Origin: Allobacillus saliphilus
GTDB lineage: Bacteria; Bacillota; Bacilli; Bacillales; Alkalibacillaceae
Reading direction: 5' to 3'
DNA length: 64,000 nt
NCBI RefSeq assembly: GCF_018138385.1
Contig: NZ_JAGSIE010000003.1
Coordinates: 62,001-126,000 of the forward strand
Of the stretch, positions 7,972 through 17,600 are shown one piece after another (position 1 is the first letter of the stretch; every line of letters begins with the position of its first letter). The translations under genes and the position numbers were made by a program. The notes under the pieces are model-generated. The model saw only the letters and a list, made by a program, of their open reading frames with translations. It did not search any database and was not told where the DNA came from.

Positions 7972-8191
7972 TATGTACCCCTCCTAGTCAAAAGTAACTA
8001 ATCATTTAACAATTTTTTGTATTAATAGTCTATCATATTTCCTTAACTAGGTGAAGGAGGTTTTTTTGGATGGTTTTGTCATTAGGTGTCGGTAAATTTT
8101 TTTAAGCGCTTGTCGTTTCGCGCTATTTCGCCAAAGCTTATGATGCGTTATAGTAGTAAAAGAAGTATGTAGCTAGAGGAGATGCAGCCAG

Positions 8192-9088
8192 TTGTCTATT
8201 TTTATTGAAGTAATATTACCGATTGTATCTATATTCCTTATCGGATATATCTTGCAGCGTATCCGTAAGATGGACGTACGTTCTGTTTCTGCAGTAACCA
8301 TTTACATATTTGTTCCGGCACTCGTTTTTGAAGCCTTCTATACGAGAGATTTATCTGGGGAATTCAGCACGATTGTTATAATGTCTTTCATTATTCTATT
8401 TGCGATGATTTTGATAAACAAAATTTTATCCATGTTATATAAATGGGAACGATCTGTTGAAAGTGGTATGATTTTATCAAATGCTTTTATGAATGCCGGG
8501 AATTACGGCTCACCCGTTATTTTGTTTGCATTCGGTGAAGAAGCTTTTGTTTATGCAATCTTATTTATGTCTATACAAACAATACAAATGAATTTTTTCG
8601 GCATATATTATGCGTCTCGCGGGGTAAGTGGTATGAGACAAGCGTTATTGACCATTTTAAAGATGCCCGCAACATACGCGATGCTATCTGCATTTTTGAT
8701 GAAATGGTTAAATATTGAACTTGCGACACAGGCGATGGAAGTCGTTGATATGTTGGCTGCAGTTGCCATCCCGCTCATGATGGTCGGGCTTGGTATGCAA
8801 CTCGCAAATATCGCATTCCGTGAGTTTGATGTCAGTAAAGTGGTTTTATCTTCTTCATTACGATTGATTATTTCACCACTCATTACGTGGTTGTTTGTCT
8901 TACTCATTCCGATGCCTGAATTGCTCGGGAAAGTGTTGATTGTGATTGCTGCCATGCCGACCGCTGCGACGACAACGATGTTTGCGCTTGAGTTTCGTGC
9001 ACGGCCTGATTTAGTCTCAAGTATTACGTTAGTCACGACAATACTCAGTATATTTACGATATCTGGTTTGTTATGGATTTTGACATAA
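8192..9088 (+). CDS. AEC-family transporter (auxin efflux carrier / malate permease type)
   Basis: A 298-aa integral membrane protein with about ten hydrophobic segments arranged as two inverted halves, typical of the AEC family (Pfam Mem_trans): IEVILPIVSIFLIGYIL at the start and the AMPTAATTTMFALEF motif near residue 265. Members include organic-acid (malate, malonate) permeases. Start is TTG at 8192 after AGAGGAGATG. It lies 19 bases before an FAH-family gene, so the two are likely cotranscribed, suggesting transport of the keto- or dicarboxylic acid processed by that enzyme. Substrate inferred only. Confidence 0.85.
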   Translation: MSIFIEVILPIVSIFLIGYILQRIRKMDVRSVSAVTIYIFVPALVFEAFYTRDLSGEFSTIVIMSFIILFAMILINKILSMLYKWERSVESGMILSNAFMNAGNYGSPVILFAFGEEAFVYAILFMSIQTIQMNFFGIYYASRGVSGMRQALLTILKMPATYAMLSAFLMKWLNIELATQAMEVVDMLAAVAIPLMMVGLGMQLANIAFREFDVSKVVLSSSLRLIISPLITWLFVLLIPMPELLGKVLIVIAAMPTAATTTMFALEFRARPDLVSSITLVTTILSIFTISGLLWILT

Positions 9089-9107
9089 GGAAAAGGAGAG
9101 AGTACCT

Positions 9108-9962
9108 ATGAAATTTATCGCTTTTGAAACCGATCATCAGCATTATTGGGGAGTTTTACAGGGGGATCGCATCGACTATTATCCAAAATTAGTCGAGTTA
9201 TTTCCGACGCTTTTATCCGTCATTCAAGGATTCCAGTTCGTTGATTTTGAAAATGAAATTAAGCATTCGATTTCAATCGACGAAGTAAATGTTCGTCCCC
9301 CTTACATTCCAGAAAAAAATATTATTAGTGTCGGGAAAAACTATCGCGATCATGCCATAGAGATGGATGAAAATCGTGATGAAAAAGCCGTACCAAAAGA
9401 CCCGGTCATTTTCTCCAAATCACCGACGTCCATTATTGCCAATGGGGAAACGGTTGACCCTCATGAAGCAATAACAAGCGAGTTGGATTACGAGGGAGAA
9501 TTGGCCGTGATTATCGGAAAACAAGGTGTGAATTTCAGTGAGGAAGAAGCCTTGGATTACGTGTTTGGTTACACGATTTTGAACGATATTTCGGCTCGGG
9601 ACTTGCAAAAGCGACATAAACAGTTTTTCCGTGCCAAGTCGTTGGATACATTCGGTCCGATGGGGCCGGTCCTTGTGACGAAAGATGAAGTGACACAACC
9701 AGATAACCTCTCCATTCGCACGTATGTAAACGGTGAAATGCGCCAAGACGGTAATACAAAGGATATGATTTTTAACGTACCTCATTTATTGTCATTATTA
9801 TCAACGGGAATGACGTTATACCCAGGTGATATCGTTACTACAGGAACGCCGAGTGGTGTCGGAAAAGGGTATCAACCACCGAAGTTTTTGAAAAAAGGAG
9901 ACAACGTTCGCGTAGAAATCGAGGGAATTGGAGCGCTTGAGAATCCGATTGGTGAGCAGTAG
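9108..9962 (+). CDS. fumarylacetoacetate hydrolase family protein
   Basis: A 284-aa cytoplasmic enzyme of the FAH superfamily (acylpyruvases, ureidoglycolate lyase-type, 2-keto-acid hydratases and decarboxylases). Motifs: NYRDHAIEM near 82, PVIFSKSPTSI near 105, the metal-ligand segment ELDYEGELAVIIGK near 127, DISARDLQ near 162, AKSLDTFGPMGP near 177, and TGTPSGVG near 245. Acidic ligands in ELDYEGE and the DISARD region are present, so activity is expected. AAGGAGAGAG precedes the ATG. Cotranscription with the AEC carrier and nearness to a TRAP uptake system point to carboxylate catabolism. The exact substrate is not determinable. Confidence 0.88.
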   Translation: MKFIAFETDHQHYWGVLQGDRIDYYPKLVELFPTLLSVIQGFQFVDFENEIKHSISIDEVNVRPPYIPEKNIISVGKNYRDHAIEMDENRDEKAVPKDPVIFSKSPTSIIANGETVDPHEAITSELDYEGELAVIIGKQGVNFSEEEALDYVFGYTILNDISARDLQKRHKQFFRAKSLDTFGPMGPVLVTKDEVTQPDNLSIRTYVNGEMRQDGNTKDMIFNVPHLLSLLSTGMTLYPGDIVTTGTPSGVGKGYQPPKFLKKGDNVRVEIEGIGALENPIGEQ

Positions 9963-9987
9963 TTCAAATACGATAATACTATTTAAG

Positions 9988-10019
9988 AATGATCTCGACT
10001 AGATTCGGGATCATTTTTT
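9988..10019 (+). terminator. terminator after the FAH-family gene
   Basis: Hairpin AATGATC...GATCATT with inner pairs, followed by six T. Confidence 0.8.
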
Positions 10020-10163
10020 GTGTTCAGCGAAAGAAGAGGCCATTTACTAGAGTGGAAAGTATTGGACTTTTCTCGCTAACTTATTTTAGTTTAATGGGTA
10101 AAATTGCGGGTATTTATGTTGGAAGAAGAGTTAGGAAGCAAGGAATTTAGGGGGCATCTTTTA

Positions 10164-10835
10164 ATGAATTGGCTAAGAAAAATGGATCGTATTCAAGCGA
10201 AAGTAGAAGGCTGGATGATCAGTTATGCTTTAATCGCCATCACCCTTGTTTTGCTCGGAAATGTCATTGCGAGGAGTGTTTTTAACAATTCGTGGACATT
10301 TGCGGAGGAAGTGGGGCAGTTTCTGATCATTTTGATTACGTTTGTCGGTCTCAGTTTTTGTGCTCGCTGGGGAAGACATTTGAAAATGACAGCGATTGTT
10401 GAGTTTTTACCCTATAAAGTGAGAAAAGCACTCGTTATCTTCGTAACTATTTTTACATCCATTCTATTATTCTATTTAAGTTACTTATCTGTTCAATATG
10501 TTTTCATCTTAATGGAGACCGGAAGAACGACACCAGCCTTGCAAGTTCCCTATTACTTAGTATCCATCTTTATCCCATTAGGATTTTTTTTCGCAGGAAT
10601 CCAATATGCGATGGAAGCCGTCTTAAATATCCGTAACAAGGAACTGATTGATGGGACACAGGATCCGATTTTGAAGGAAATCAGACGGAGAAGGGAACAG
10701 GGAGATGATTCGTTTGTTCATCGAAGTGAAGTGAGTGAAACAGCCCCTTCCGACGGAGACAATGAACAGCGCGAGAAGGATGTGGAGCTGCAAAAACAGA
10801 ATCCAGGCTTGCATCAAGGGGGTCGTAAAAAATGA
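10164..10835 (+). CDS. TRAP transporter small permease (DctQ-type)
   Basis: A 223-aa protein with four membrane helices (about residues 18-40, 50-70, 90-110, 130-150), the DctQ fold, and SWTFAEEVGQFLIILITFVG as the family signature. The frame extends upstream, but ATG at 10164 has TAGGGGG nine bases before it. After helix 4 there is an unusually long, highly charged tail (about 65 residues rich in R, E, D, Q). It is the small subunit joining the substrate protein to the DctM channel. Its stop overlaps the dctM start (ATGA). The operon order here is Q-M-P. Confidence 0.88.
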   Translation: MNWLRKMDRIQAKVEGWMISYALIAITLVLLGNVIARSVFNNSWTFAEEVGQFLIILITFVGLSFCARWGRHLKMTAIVEFLPYKVRKALVIFVTIFTSILLFYLSYLSVQYVFILMETGRTTPALQVPYYLVSIFIPLGFFFAGIQYAMEAVLNIRNKELIDGTQDPILKEIRRRREQGDDSFVHRSEVSETAPSDGDNEQREKDVELQKQNPGLHQGGRKK

Positions 10836-12112
10836 TATGGATTATGTTAGGGGTTATGTTTCTATTACTGTTTTTAGGTTTTCCGATTATGATCCCATTG
10901 ATCGTTGCACCATTACTTATTGCGATTATTTATTTTCCTGATTTGAATTTAATGGTGCTCATTCAGCAATTCTCTCTCGGGATTCAGACGTTTGTGTTAC
11001 TCGCTGTTCCGATGTTTATATTTGCCGCTGATATTATGGCGAAAGGAAAAACGTCTAGTAGATTGCTCGATTTTGTCGGTGCATTCATCGGCCATATTCG
11101 AGGAGGATATGCAGTGACTACGGCAGCGGCTTGTACGTTGTTTGGGTCCATTTCCGGTTCGACGCAAGCGACAGTCGTTGCAGTTGGTAAGCCAACGCGT
11201 GAACGGATGCTGAAAGAAGGCTATAAAGATTCACAGGCGATCCCGTTAATTATCAATGCGAGTGACTTGGCACTGATTATTCCGCCGAGTATCGCAATGA
11301 TTGTTTATGGTGTCGTCACAGGAACCTCCGTCGGTGAACTTTTTATCGCCGGCATTTTACCTGGTCTTATTATTTTCGCGATGTTCGCGTTATATAGTTT
11401 CTTATTAGCTAGTAAAAATGATATCGGACGAATTGAGAAACAAACATGGAAACAACGCTGGACAGCTTTTCGCAAGGCTTTATTGCCGCTCGGTTTTCCG
11501 ATTGTTGTCGTTGGTGGTATTTATACAGGAATTTTTAGTCCGACAGAAGCGGCAGCCATTTCCGTGGCTTATGCATTTATTTTGGAAGTATTCGTATTCG
11601 GCGATGTGAAATGGAAGGATATTCCGAAAATTGCCGAATCATCTGCGGTTGTTACAGCAGCAGTCTTTATTCTTGTTGCTGCAGGAACAGCGCTTAGCTG
11701 GGTGTTAGCTTATGCGAAACTACCTGAAGTGTTGACTTCTGCTGTGCTTGGTGCTGACCCATCAGCTACGTATGTATTATTTATCGTTGCGGTATTTTTC
11801 TTTATTGGTTGTATGTTTGTCGATCCACTCGTCGTCATTATTATTATGACGCCAATATTTTATCCAGTGGCGATGGATGCAGGTGTCGATCCGATAGCTT
11901 TAGGAGTGATCGTCACGTTACAAGCTGCAATCGGCTCAGCAACACCACCGTTTGGCGTAGATATTTTTACAGCGATTGCTGTATTTGAAAAACCGTATCT
12001 AGAGGTCATTCGAGGCATATGGCCGTATATCTTAATTTTATTTGTCGCATCTGCGTTATTCATCTTATTTCCAGAAATCATTACAGCGTACCAGATGTTT
12101 TATTCCGATTAG
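10832..12112 (+). CDS. TRAP transporter large permease (DctM-type)
   Basis: A 426-aa membrane protein with about twelve helices, the sodium-coupled channel subunit of a TRAP uptake system. Typical segments: GFPIMIPLIVAPLL near residue 14, LFGSISGSTQATVVAVGKP near residue 100, IIPPSIAMIVYGVVTGTSVG near 150, and TPPFGVDIF near 370. It overlaps dctQ by four bases and is followed 11 bases after its stop by the binding-protein gene, so all three are one operon. TRAP systems take up carboxylates such as C4-dicarboxylates or keto acids; together with the FAH-family enzyme a carboxylate ligand is plausible. Confidence 0.92.
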   Translation: MIWIMLGVMFLLLFLGFPIMIPLIVAPLLIAIIYFPDLNLMVLIQQFSLGIQTFVLLAVPMFIFAADIMAKGKTSSRLLDFVGAFIGHIRGGYAVTTAAACTLFGSISGSTQATVVAVGKPTRERMLKEGYKDSQAIPLIINASDLALIIPPSIAMIVYGVVTGTSVGELFIAGILPGLIIFAMFALYSFLLASKNDIGRIEKQTWKQRWTAFRKALLPLGFPIVVVGGIYTGIFSPTEAAAISVAYAFILEVFVFGDVKWKDIPKIAESSAVVTAAVFILVAAGTALSWVLAYAKLPEVLTSAVLGADPSATYVLFIVAVFFFIGCMFVDPLVVIIIMTPIFYPVAMDAGVDPIALGVIVTLQAAIGSATPPFGVDIFTAIAVFEKPYLEVIRGIWPYILILFVASALFILFPEIITAYQMFYSD

Positions 12113-12129
12113 AAAGAAGGTGAATGGGT

Positions 12130-13182
12130 ATGAAAAAGCTAAGTCTGCTCTCGTTTTTAATGGCATTTGTTTTACTCGCCGCTTGTGGCAATCAAGGAAA
12201 TACAGTGTCCGAGGCTGGAGAGAAAGGGCCTGAGCATGTAATCCGTTTTGTTCATGAGGAGCAGATCGACTCTGTGCAACAAAGTTATGTCGAAGAGTTT
12301 AAAAAAATTATTGAAGAGAAATCGAATGGTGATGTGCACGTAGAAATTTATCCAGTAGGACAGCTCGGGGATGCGACGACACAAGCTGAGCTGCTGCAGA
12401 TTGGTGCTGTGGATATGGCAATCGTTTCACCGGGTAATATTGGAACGATGGTGCCCGAATCACAAGCATTGCTATTACATTTCTTGTTTTCTGATGATAT
12501 GCAAATCAATAAGCAAGTTTTAAATGAAAGCGAGGCGCTCTACGGTCCGATGAATGAAGCATTTCTCGACAGACGAATCAAGGTTTTATCTTATTGGACA
12601 GAAGGCTTCAATCATTGGACAGCGAATAAAGCGTTAGAGCAACCGAGCGATTTTGAAGGGAATCGGTTCCGGACGATGCCTTCACCACTTATCGTTTCAT
12701 CCTATGAAGCATATGGTGCAAATCCGACACCGATGCCCTATGAGCAGGTGTATAGTGGTCTTCAATTAAATATGATCGATGGACAGACGAATCCATTGTT
12801 TGCCATTGAGCAAATGAAATTTTATGAAGTGCAAAGCAATATGACGTTGTCTAGGCATTCATTATATGTAACGACGACAGCAATTAATCCAGATTATTAC
12901 GAAGGATTACCAGAAGATGTGCAGCAAATGATTGATGAAACCGTGGAGGAAATGAAGGATAAATCATTTGAAATTCAAAACGAACAAAATAGTGAAGATC
13001 TAGAAACAATCAAACAAGAAAGTAATATTGAATTCAATGAATTGAGTGCAGAACAACGTGAAGCGTTTCGCGGAGCTAGCAAGCCAGTGCGTGAGGAATA
13101 TGTTGAAATGGTCGGAAATGAACGCGCACGTGAAATTATCGATACGCTGGAAAAGGAAATACAGGAGCTGGAAGGGAATTAA
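12130..13182 (+). CDS. TRAP substrate-binding lipoprotein (DctP-type)
   Basis: A 350-aa extracytoplasmic solute receptor. The signal peptide ends in lipobox LLAAC, so it is tethered to the outer face of the membrane. The DctP core includes QLGDATTQAELLQIGAVDMA near 80 and RTMPSPL near 180, containing the arginine that salt-bridges the substrate carboxylate in this family. Two in-frame ATGs occur; 12130 is chosen because GAAGGTG lies eight bases before it, while 12124 is too close. It ends with a helical, glutamate-rich segment. It delivers ligand to the DctQ-DctM pair just upstream. Confidence 0.9.
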   Translation: MKKLSLLSFLMAFVLLAACGNQGNTVSEAGEKGPEHVIRFVHEEQIDSVQQSYVEEFKKIIEEKSNGDVHVEIYPVGQLGDATTQAELLQIGAVDMAIVSPGNIGTMVPESQALLLHFLFSDDMQINKQVLNESEALYGPMNEAFLDRRIKVLSYWTEGFNHWTANKALEQPSDFEGNRFRTMPSPLIVSSYEAYGANPTPMPYEQVYSGLQLNMIDGQTNPLFAIEQMKFYEVQSNMTLSRHSLYVTTTAINPDYYEGLPEDVQQMIDETVEEMKDKSFEIQNEQNSEDLETIKQESNIEFNELSAEQREAFRGASKPVREEYVEMVGNERAREIIDTLEKEIQELEGN

Positions 13183-13200
13183 ATAAGGTCTTTATTTTTT

Positions 13201-13241
13201 GGGGCGGTTATCTGATTGATAGCCGTCCCGTATAATTTTTA
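13201..13241 (+). terminator. probable terminator after the TRAP operon
   Basis: A 12-bp stem GGGGCGGTTATC/GATAGCCGTCCC (two wobbles) with loop TGATT. A T-rich stretch follows only after a few bases, so it is weaker than typical. Confidence 0.6.
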
Positions 13242-13292
13242 ACTTCTAGACGACATTTCAAAATAGGATTATCCTCTATATTAAATCTAAAA

Positions 13293-13481
13293 TTTATCGA
13301 CGGCTTCTCCCGGTTTATCGACGGCTTCTCCCGGTTTATCGGCGGCTTCGCTCGGTTTATCGGCGGCTTCGCTCGGTTTATCGACGGCTTCGCTCGGTTT
13401 TTCAGCGGCTTCGCTCGGTTTATCGGCGGCTTCGCTCAATTTTTCGATGGCTTCACATGGTTTATCGATGGAACGCTTTAC
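13293..13481 (+). repeat. array C: nine 21-bp units (ATCGGCGGCTTCGCT family)
   Basis: Nine units of exactly 21 bp start at 13293 and run to 13481, with core ATCGGCGGCTTCGCTCGG. The first two are identical to each other; divergence rises toward the 3' end. The array lies in the 402-bp gap between the convergent TRAP operon and gltC, about 50-60 bp past the hairpin. A single decayed copy follows near 13519. On the minus strand it would read as a PSEAADK heptapeptide repeat, but there is no start or ribosome site. Confidence 0.85.
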
Positions 13482-13584
13482 CCATAAGACGTGTGCTGTT
13501 TTAGCGGAAGTTTTTTATTTATCGGCCGCTCGGTTCGCCACCAATGCAATCTGAAAATGGTGATAAGCCACTCCTTCTGGCAAT

Positions 13585-14490
13585 CTACCACCCAAACTGG
13601 TCCAGCTGCTCATAGTAGTTCGTAATGTAGTCATAAAAGACGTGCTCTGTTGGCCCAATGCTCCGATGTCGCGGTGTAATCAATCCAACTGTTCTTAAGA
13701 CATTAGGGTCGATAATTTTCAAAGCAGTTGTTTCTTTACGTAAGCGATTCGATAAAGAGATTTCCGGAAGCATGCTAATGCCAAGGCCTGCACTAACGAG
13801 TGATTGAATCATTTCGATATCATCATTTTCAAACCCGATGACAGGATTGAAGCCGACTTCCTGACAAGCACGGACGGCAATGTCACGTAGTTCATTTCCT
13901 TCAGGTAATAGAATAAAAGATTCGCTTCGTAACTGATTCAGTCGGAGATCGGCTTCATTCGCGAGTTTATGATTTTTTGGTAATAAAGCCACGACCTGCT
14001 CGGTGAAAAAAATGTTTCCGTTTAGTTGAGAATGTTCTGTTGGCACGGGTGAAATGAATGATAAATCGATTTGCCCTTCAATGACATGGCGTTCAAGTTC
14101 TTTCGTCTCTCCGGCATATAGCTGGAAACCGATATGTGGATATTCTTTTCTGAAGCCAGCAATTGCTTTTGATAGTGAACGTGCAGATAAACTGCTCGGC
14201 AACCCGACACGTATGACACCTGTCTCCGGGTTTAAGTAATCCTCTATTTCTCGCTTCCCTTTATCTAACTCCAACAAAGATTGATTCACTCGTTCTAAGA
14301 AAATCTTTCCGACAGGGGTTAGGTGAATCTTCCGCCCACTGCGAACAAAAAGTTGCACACCAAGCTCTTCTTCAAGATTGGAAATTTGTCGACTGACAGC
14401 AGATTGGGCGACATGTAATTCAACCGCCGCATCACTCATATGCTCTAATTCAGCGACTTTTTTAAAGTAATACAATTGACGTAGCTCCAT
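13585..14490 (-). CDS. gltC: LysR-family activator of glutamate synthase (GltC)
   Basis: A 301-aa LysR regulator: N-terminal winged helix (residues 1-60, with HVAQSAVSRQISNLEEELG) and a C-terminal periplasmic-fold effector domain (about 90-295). Along its length it resembles B. subtilis GltC, which activates gltAB when 2-oxoglutarate is high and is inhibited by glutamate through RocG. It is divergent from gltA across 161 bp, the same arrangement as in B. subtilis, and a T-N11-A type site lies between them. No rocG is in this window, so the metabolic control partner cannot be examined. Confidence 0.92.
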   Translation of the reverse strand: MELRQLYYFKKVAELEHMSDAAVELHVAQSAVSRQISNLEEELGVQLFVRSGRKIHLTPVGKIFLERVNQSLLELDKGKREIEDYLNPETGVIRVGLPSSLSARSLSKAIAGFRKEYPHIGFQLYAGETKELERHVIEGQIDLSFISPVPTEHSQLNGNIFFTEQVVALLPKNHKLANEADLRLNQLRSESFILLPEGNELRDIAVRACQEVGFNPVIGFENDDIEMIQSLVSAGLGISMLPEISLSNRLRKETTALKIIDPNVLRTVGLITPRHRSIGPTEHVFYDYITNYYEQLDQFGW

Positions 14491-14537
14491 TTTTTCCCTC
14501 CATCAAACGCTATCAAATCAGCATTTTCAATTCATCT

Positions 14538-14552
14538 ATCTCGTTTTGATAT
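14538..14552. promoter_or_regulatory. LysR-type (GltC) box between gltC and gltA
   Basis: ATCTCGTTTTGATAT is an imperfect dyad of T-N11-A type in the gltC-gltA divergent region, placed nearer gltC as expected for an autoregulatory and activating site. A related ATCAAACGCTATCAAAT lies at about 14502-14518. Assignment to GltC is by position. Confidence 0.55.
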
Positions 14553-14651
14553 GCTTTTTATCGAATATATATATTGAAAGCATAACAGAAAAAACATACG
14601 ATGAAAATACCATTTTCTGAATATTGGTACGGATGAAGGAGGAGGAAAACA

Positions 14652-17600
14652 ATGATTCAAACAGGACTTCCCAAGAAGCAAGGTTTGTACAACCCAGCCA
14701 ATGAGCATGATGCGTGCGGCATCGGCTTTATCGCACAGTTGGATGGTCAATCGACACACGAAATGATTGGTGATGTGATTACCATTTTACGTCGGCTTGA
14801 TCACCGTGGTGGCCGCGGTTCTGATCGCAAAACGGGTGACGGGGCGGGGTTGATGGTTGAAGTTTTCGATGAATTATTTCGAAAAGAATGGAATGCGATG
14901 CTTCCTCCGAAAAATGACTATGCGGTAGGTATGCTTTTTTTACCGAATGAGGAAAGACGAAGACAAGCGGCTATTCAACTCATTGAAGAAACATTAGATG
15001 AAGAGAACTTACCATTAATTGGTTGGCGTGAGGTTCCTGTAAATGAAACGATATTAACCGACAGCGCGAAGCAATCGATGCCGACAATCATGCAAGTATT
15101 TATTCGAAAACCAGCTCAGATTTATCAACTGAAAGCCTTCGAACAAGGGCTTTATTTGGCTCGGAGACGGATGGAACAAAAAGCTGAAGCCAATCACGAG
15201 CTAAAGGAAGGGCCTTTTTATTTTGCAAGTCTTTCGCCGAGCATCATCGTTTATAAAGGGATGCTTGCACCGGAAGAACTGGCGACTTTTTATTTGGATC
15301 TTGCTAATCCACTCGCGAAAACGAATATTGGAATGGTGCATTCGCGGTATAGCACGAATACGTTTCCGTCTTGGGAGCGGGCTCATCCGAATCGAATGGT
15401 CATGCACAATGGAGAGATCAATACAATCCAAGGAAACTTGAACTGGATGCGTGCCCGTGAAAATGCAGCCGTTTCGAGCGTTTATGAAGAGCGTCATAAG
15501 GAGCTTCTCCCTGTGATCGATGAGCATTCGAGTGATTCAGGAATGCTCGATCAAGCCTTTGAATATTTAACGATGAACGGTCGTTCGATGGCAGAGTCGG
15601 CGATGATGATGATTCCAGAAGCGTGGGATTTAAATGAAGCGATGAAAGATCCGGAACGTGCTGCGTATGAATATTTAAGTACAATCATGGAACCGTGGGA
15701 TGGCCCAACGGCACTTGCGTATTCCAATGGAAGACAGATCGGGGCATCGATTGACCGAAACGGGTTGCGTCCTGCTCGTTTTTACGTCACAGATGATCGC
15801 CGGATTGTTTTTTCTTCTGAAGTCGGTGTGTTGGATATTGATTCAAATGCTATCGTGCAAAAAGGTCGGTTGGCGCCGGGTGATATGATTTTAATCGATT
15901 TAATGGAAGGGAAAATTGAATTGAATGACGAGTTAAAACGGCGACTGGCGACGAAATATCCGTACCGTGAGTGGTTGAATGACTCGTTAATTCAGTTGGA
16001 AGGATTATCTGAGGCGAAAACCGATAAAACGATTGATGATGATACCTTGCTGAAAATGCAACTCGCCAATGGCTATACGAAAGAAGAGTTGTATAAAAAT
16101 ATTTTGCCAATGGTGACGGAGAAAAAAGATCCGATTGGTTCCATGGGGAATGATACGCCACTTGCGGTGTTATCCGAACAGCCCCAGCTGTTGTTCAATT
16201 ATTTTAAACAGTTGTTTGCCCAAGTGACGAACCCGCCAATCGATGCGATTCGTGAAAAAGGGGTGACGTCGACGACGACGTATCTTGGTCCGAAAGGCAA
16301 CTTTTTAATTGATGGGAAAGAACATTGCGAGCGGATTCGTTTATATTCTCCGATTTTGAAGAAGTTTGAGTTCGATGCCGTCATTCATAATAGCCGGAGT
16401 GATTTTCGGTTTGAAAAATTTTCGCTTTGTTATTCGGTTCAGTCAGGAAATCAAGGACTGGAAACCGCCTTGAATCATCTATTTTCAGAAGTGAGTTCAG
16501 CGATTGAGCAAGGTGTCTCGATGATCGTGTTATCCGACCGTGATTTGGATGCGGATCATGTAGCGATTCCGTCACTGCTCGCGGTCGCAGGATTGCACCA
16601 TCATTTAGTTCGCATTGGACTCCGGACGAAGGCTTCTATTTTGTTAGAGACTGCAGAAGCGCGAGATGTCCATCAGTTCAGTGTCCTGCTCGGTTATGGT
16701 GTAGATGTCATTTATCCGTTTCTCGCTTATCGTTCCATCGAAAATATGATAGACAGTGGACACATTAAAGAGTATTCCTATGAAAAAGCGGTCGATCGCT
16801 ATGTAGCTGCAGCGACTTCCGGCATTGTGAAGGTCATGTCAAAAATGGGGATTTCATCGATTCAAAGTTACCGAGGCGCACAGATTTTTGAAGCGATTGG
16901 AATTAGCCAAGCGGTGATTGATCGATATTTTTACGGAACACAGTCGCAGCTCGGTGGAATTGATTTAACAACAATTGCCGAAGAGTCGTTTATGCGTCAC
17001 CGCTTAGCTTATGAAAATGCTCAGAAATATCTACCGGCTGGCGGTGATTTGCAATGGCGCAGTGATGGTGAATATCACTCGTTTCATCCGAAAACAATTC
17101 ATAAACTCCAGCATGCCGCTCGGATGAACAGTAGAACGTTGTATGATGAATTTTCCAGCTTAATGGATAATGAAAAGCCGACATATTTGCGTGATTTGAT
17201 TGAGATTGATGGCGATTTGGATTACAAAATTCCGGTAGAAGAGGTAGAACCGATTGAGCAGATTTTTAAGCGGTTTAAAACAGGTGCCATGTCTTATGGT
17301 GCATTAAGCGAAGAGGCGCACGAAGTATTGGCGATTGCGATGAATCGAATCGGTGGTAAAAGCAATAGCGGTGAAGGTGGAGAAAATCCGGACCGGTTCA
17401 CACGAGATAGCAACGGAGATTTTAGGCGGTCGGCTATCAAGCAAGTTGCCTCTGGTCGTTTCGGTGTGACGAGCCATTATTTGACGAACGCTAATGAAAT
17501 TCAAATCAAAATGGCGCAAGGTGCGAAACCGGGTGAAGGTGGACATTTACCAGGGAAAAAGGTCCACCCGTGGATTGCGGAGGTCCGGAAATCAACTCCT

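Noticed and set aside
8070-8105. 11-codon frame after AAGGAGG before the AEC gene, and an AAGCGCTT core nearby (possible CcpA site)
   Set aside because: Frame too short to support without conservation; the cre match has only the core.
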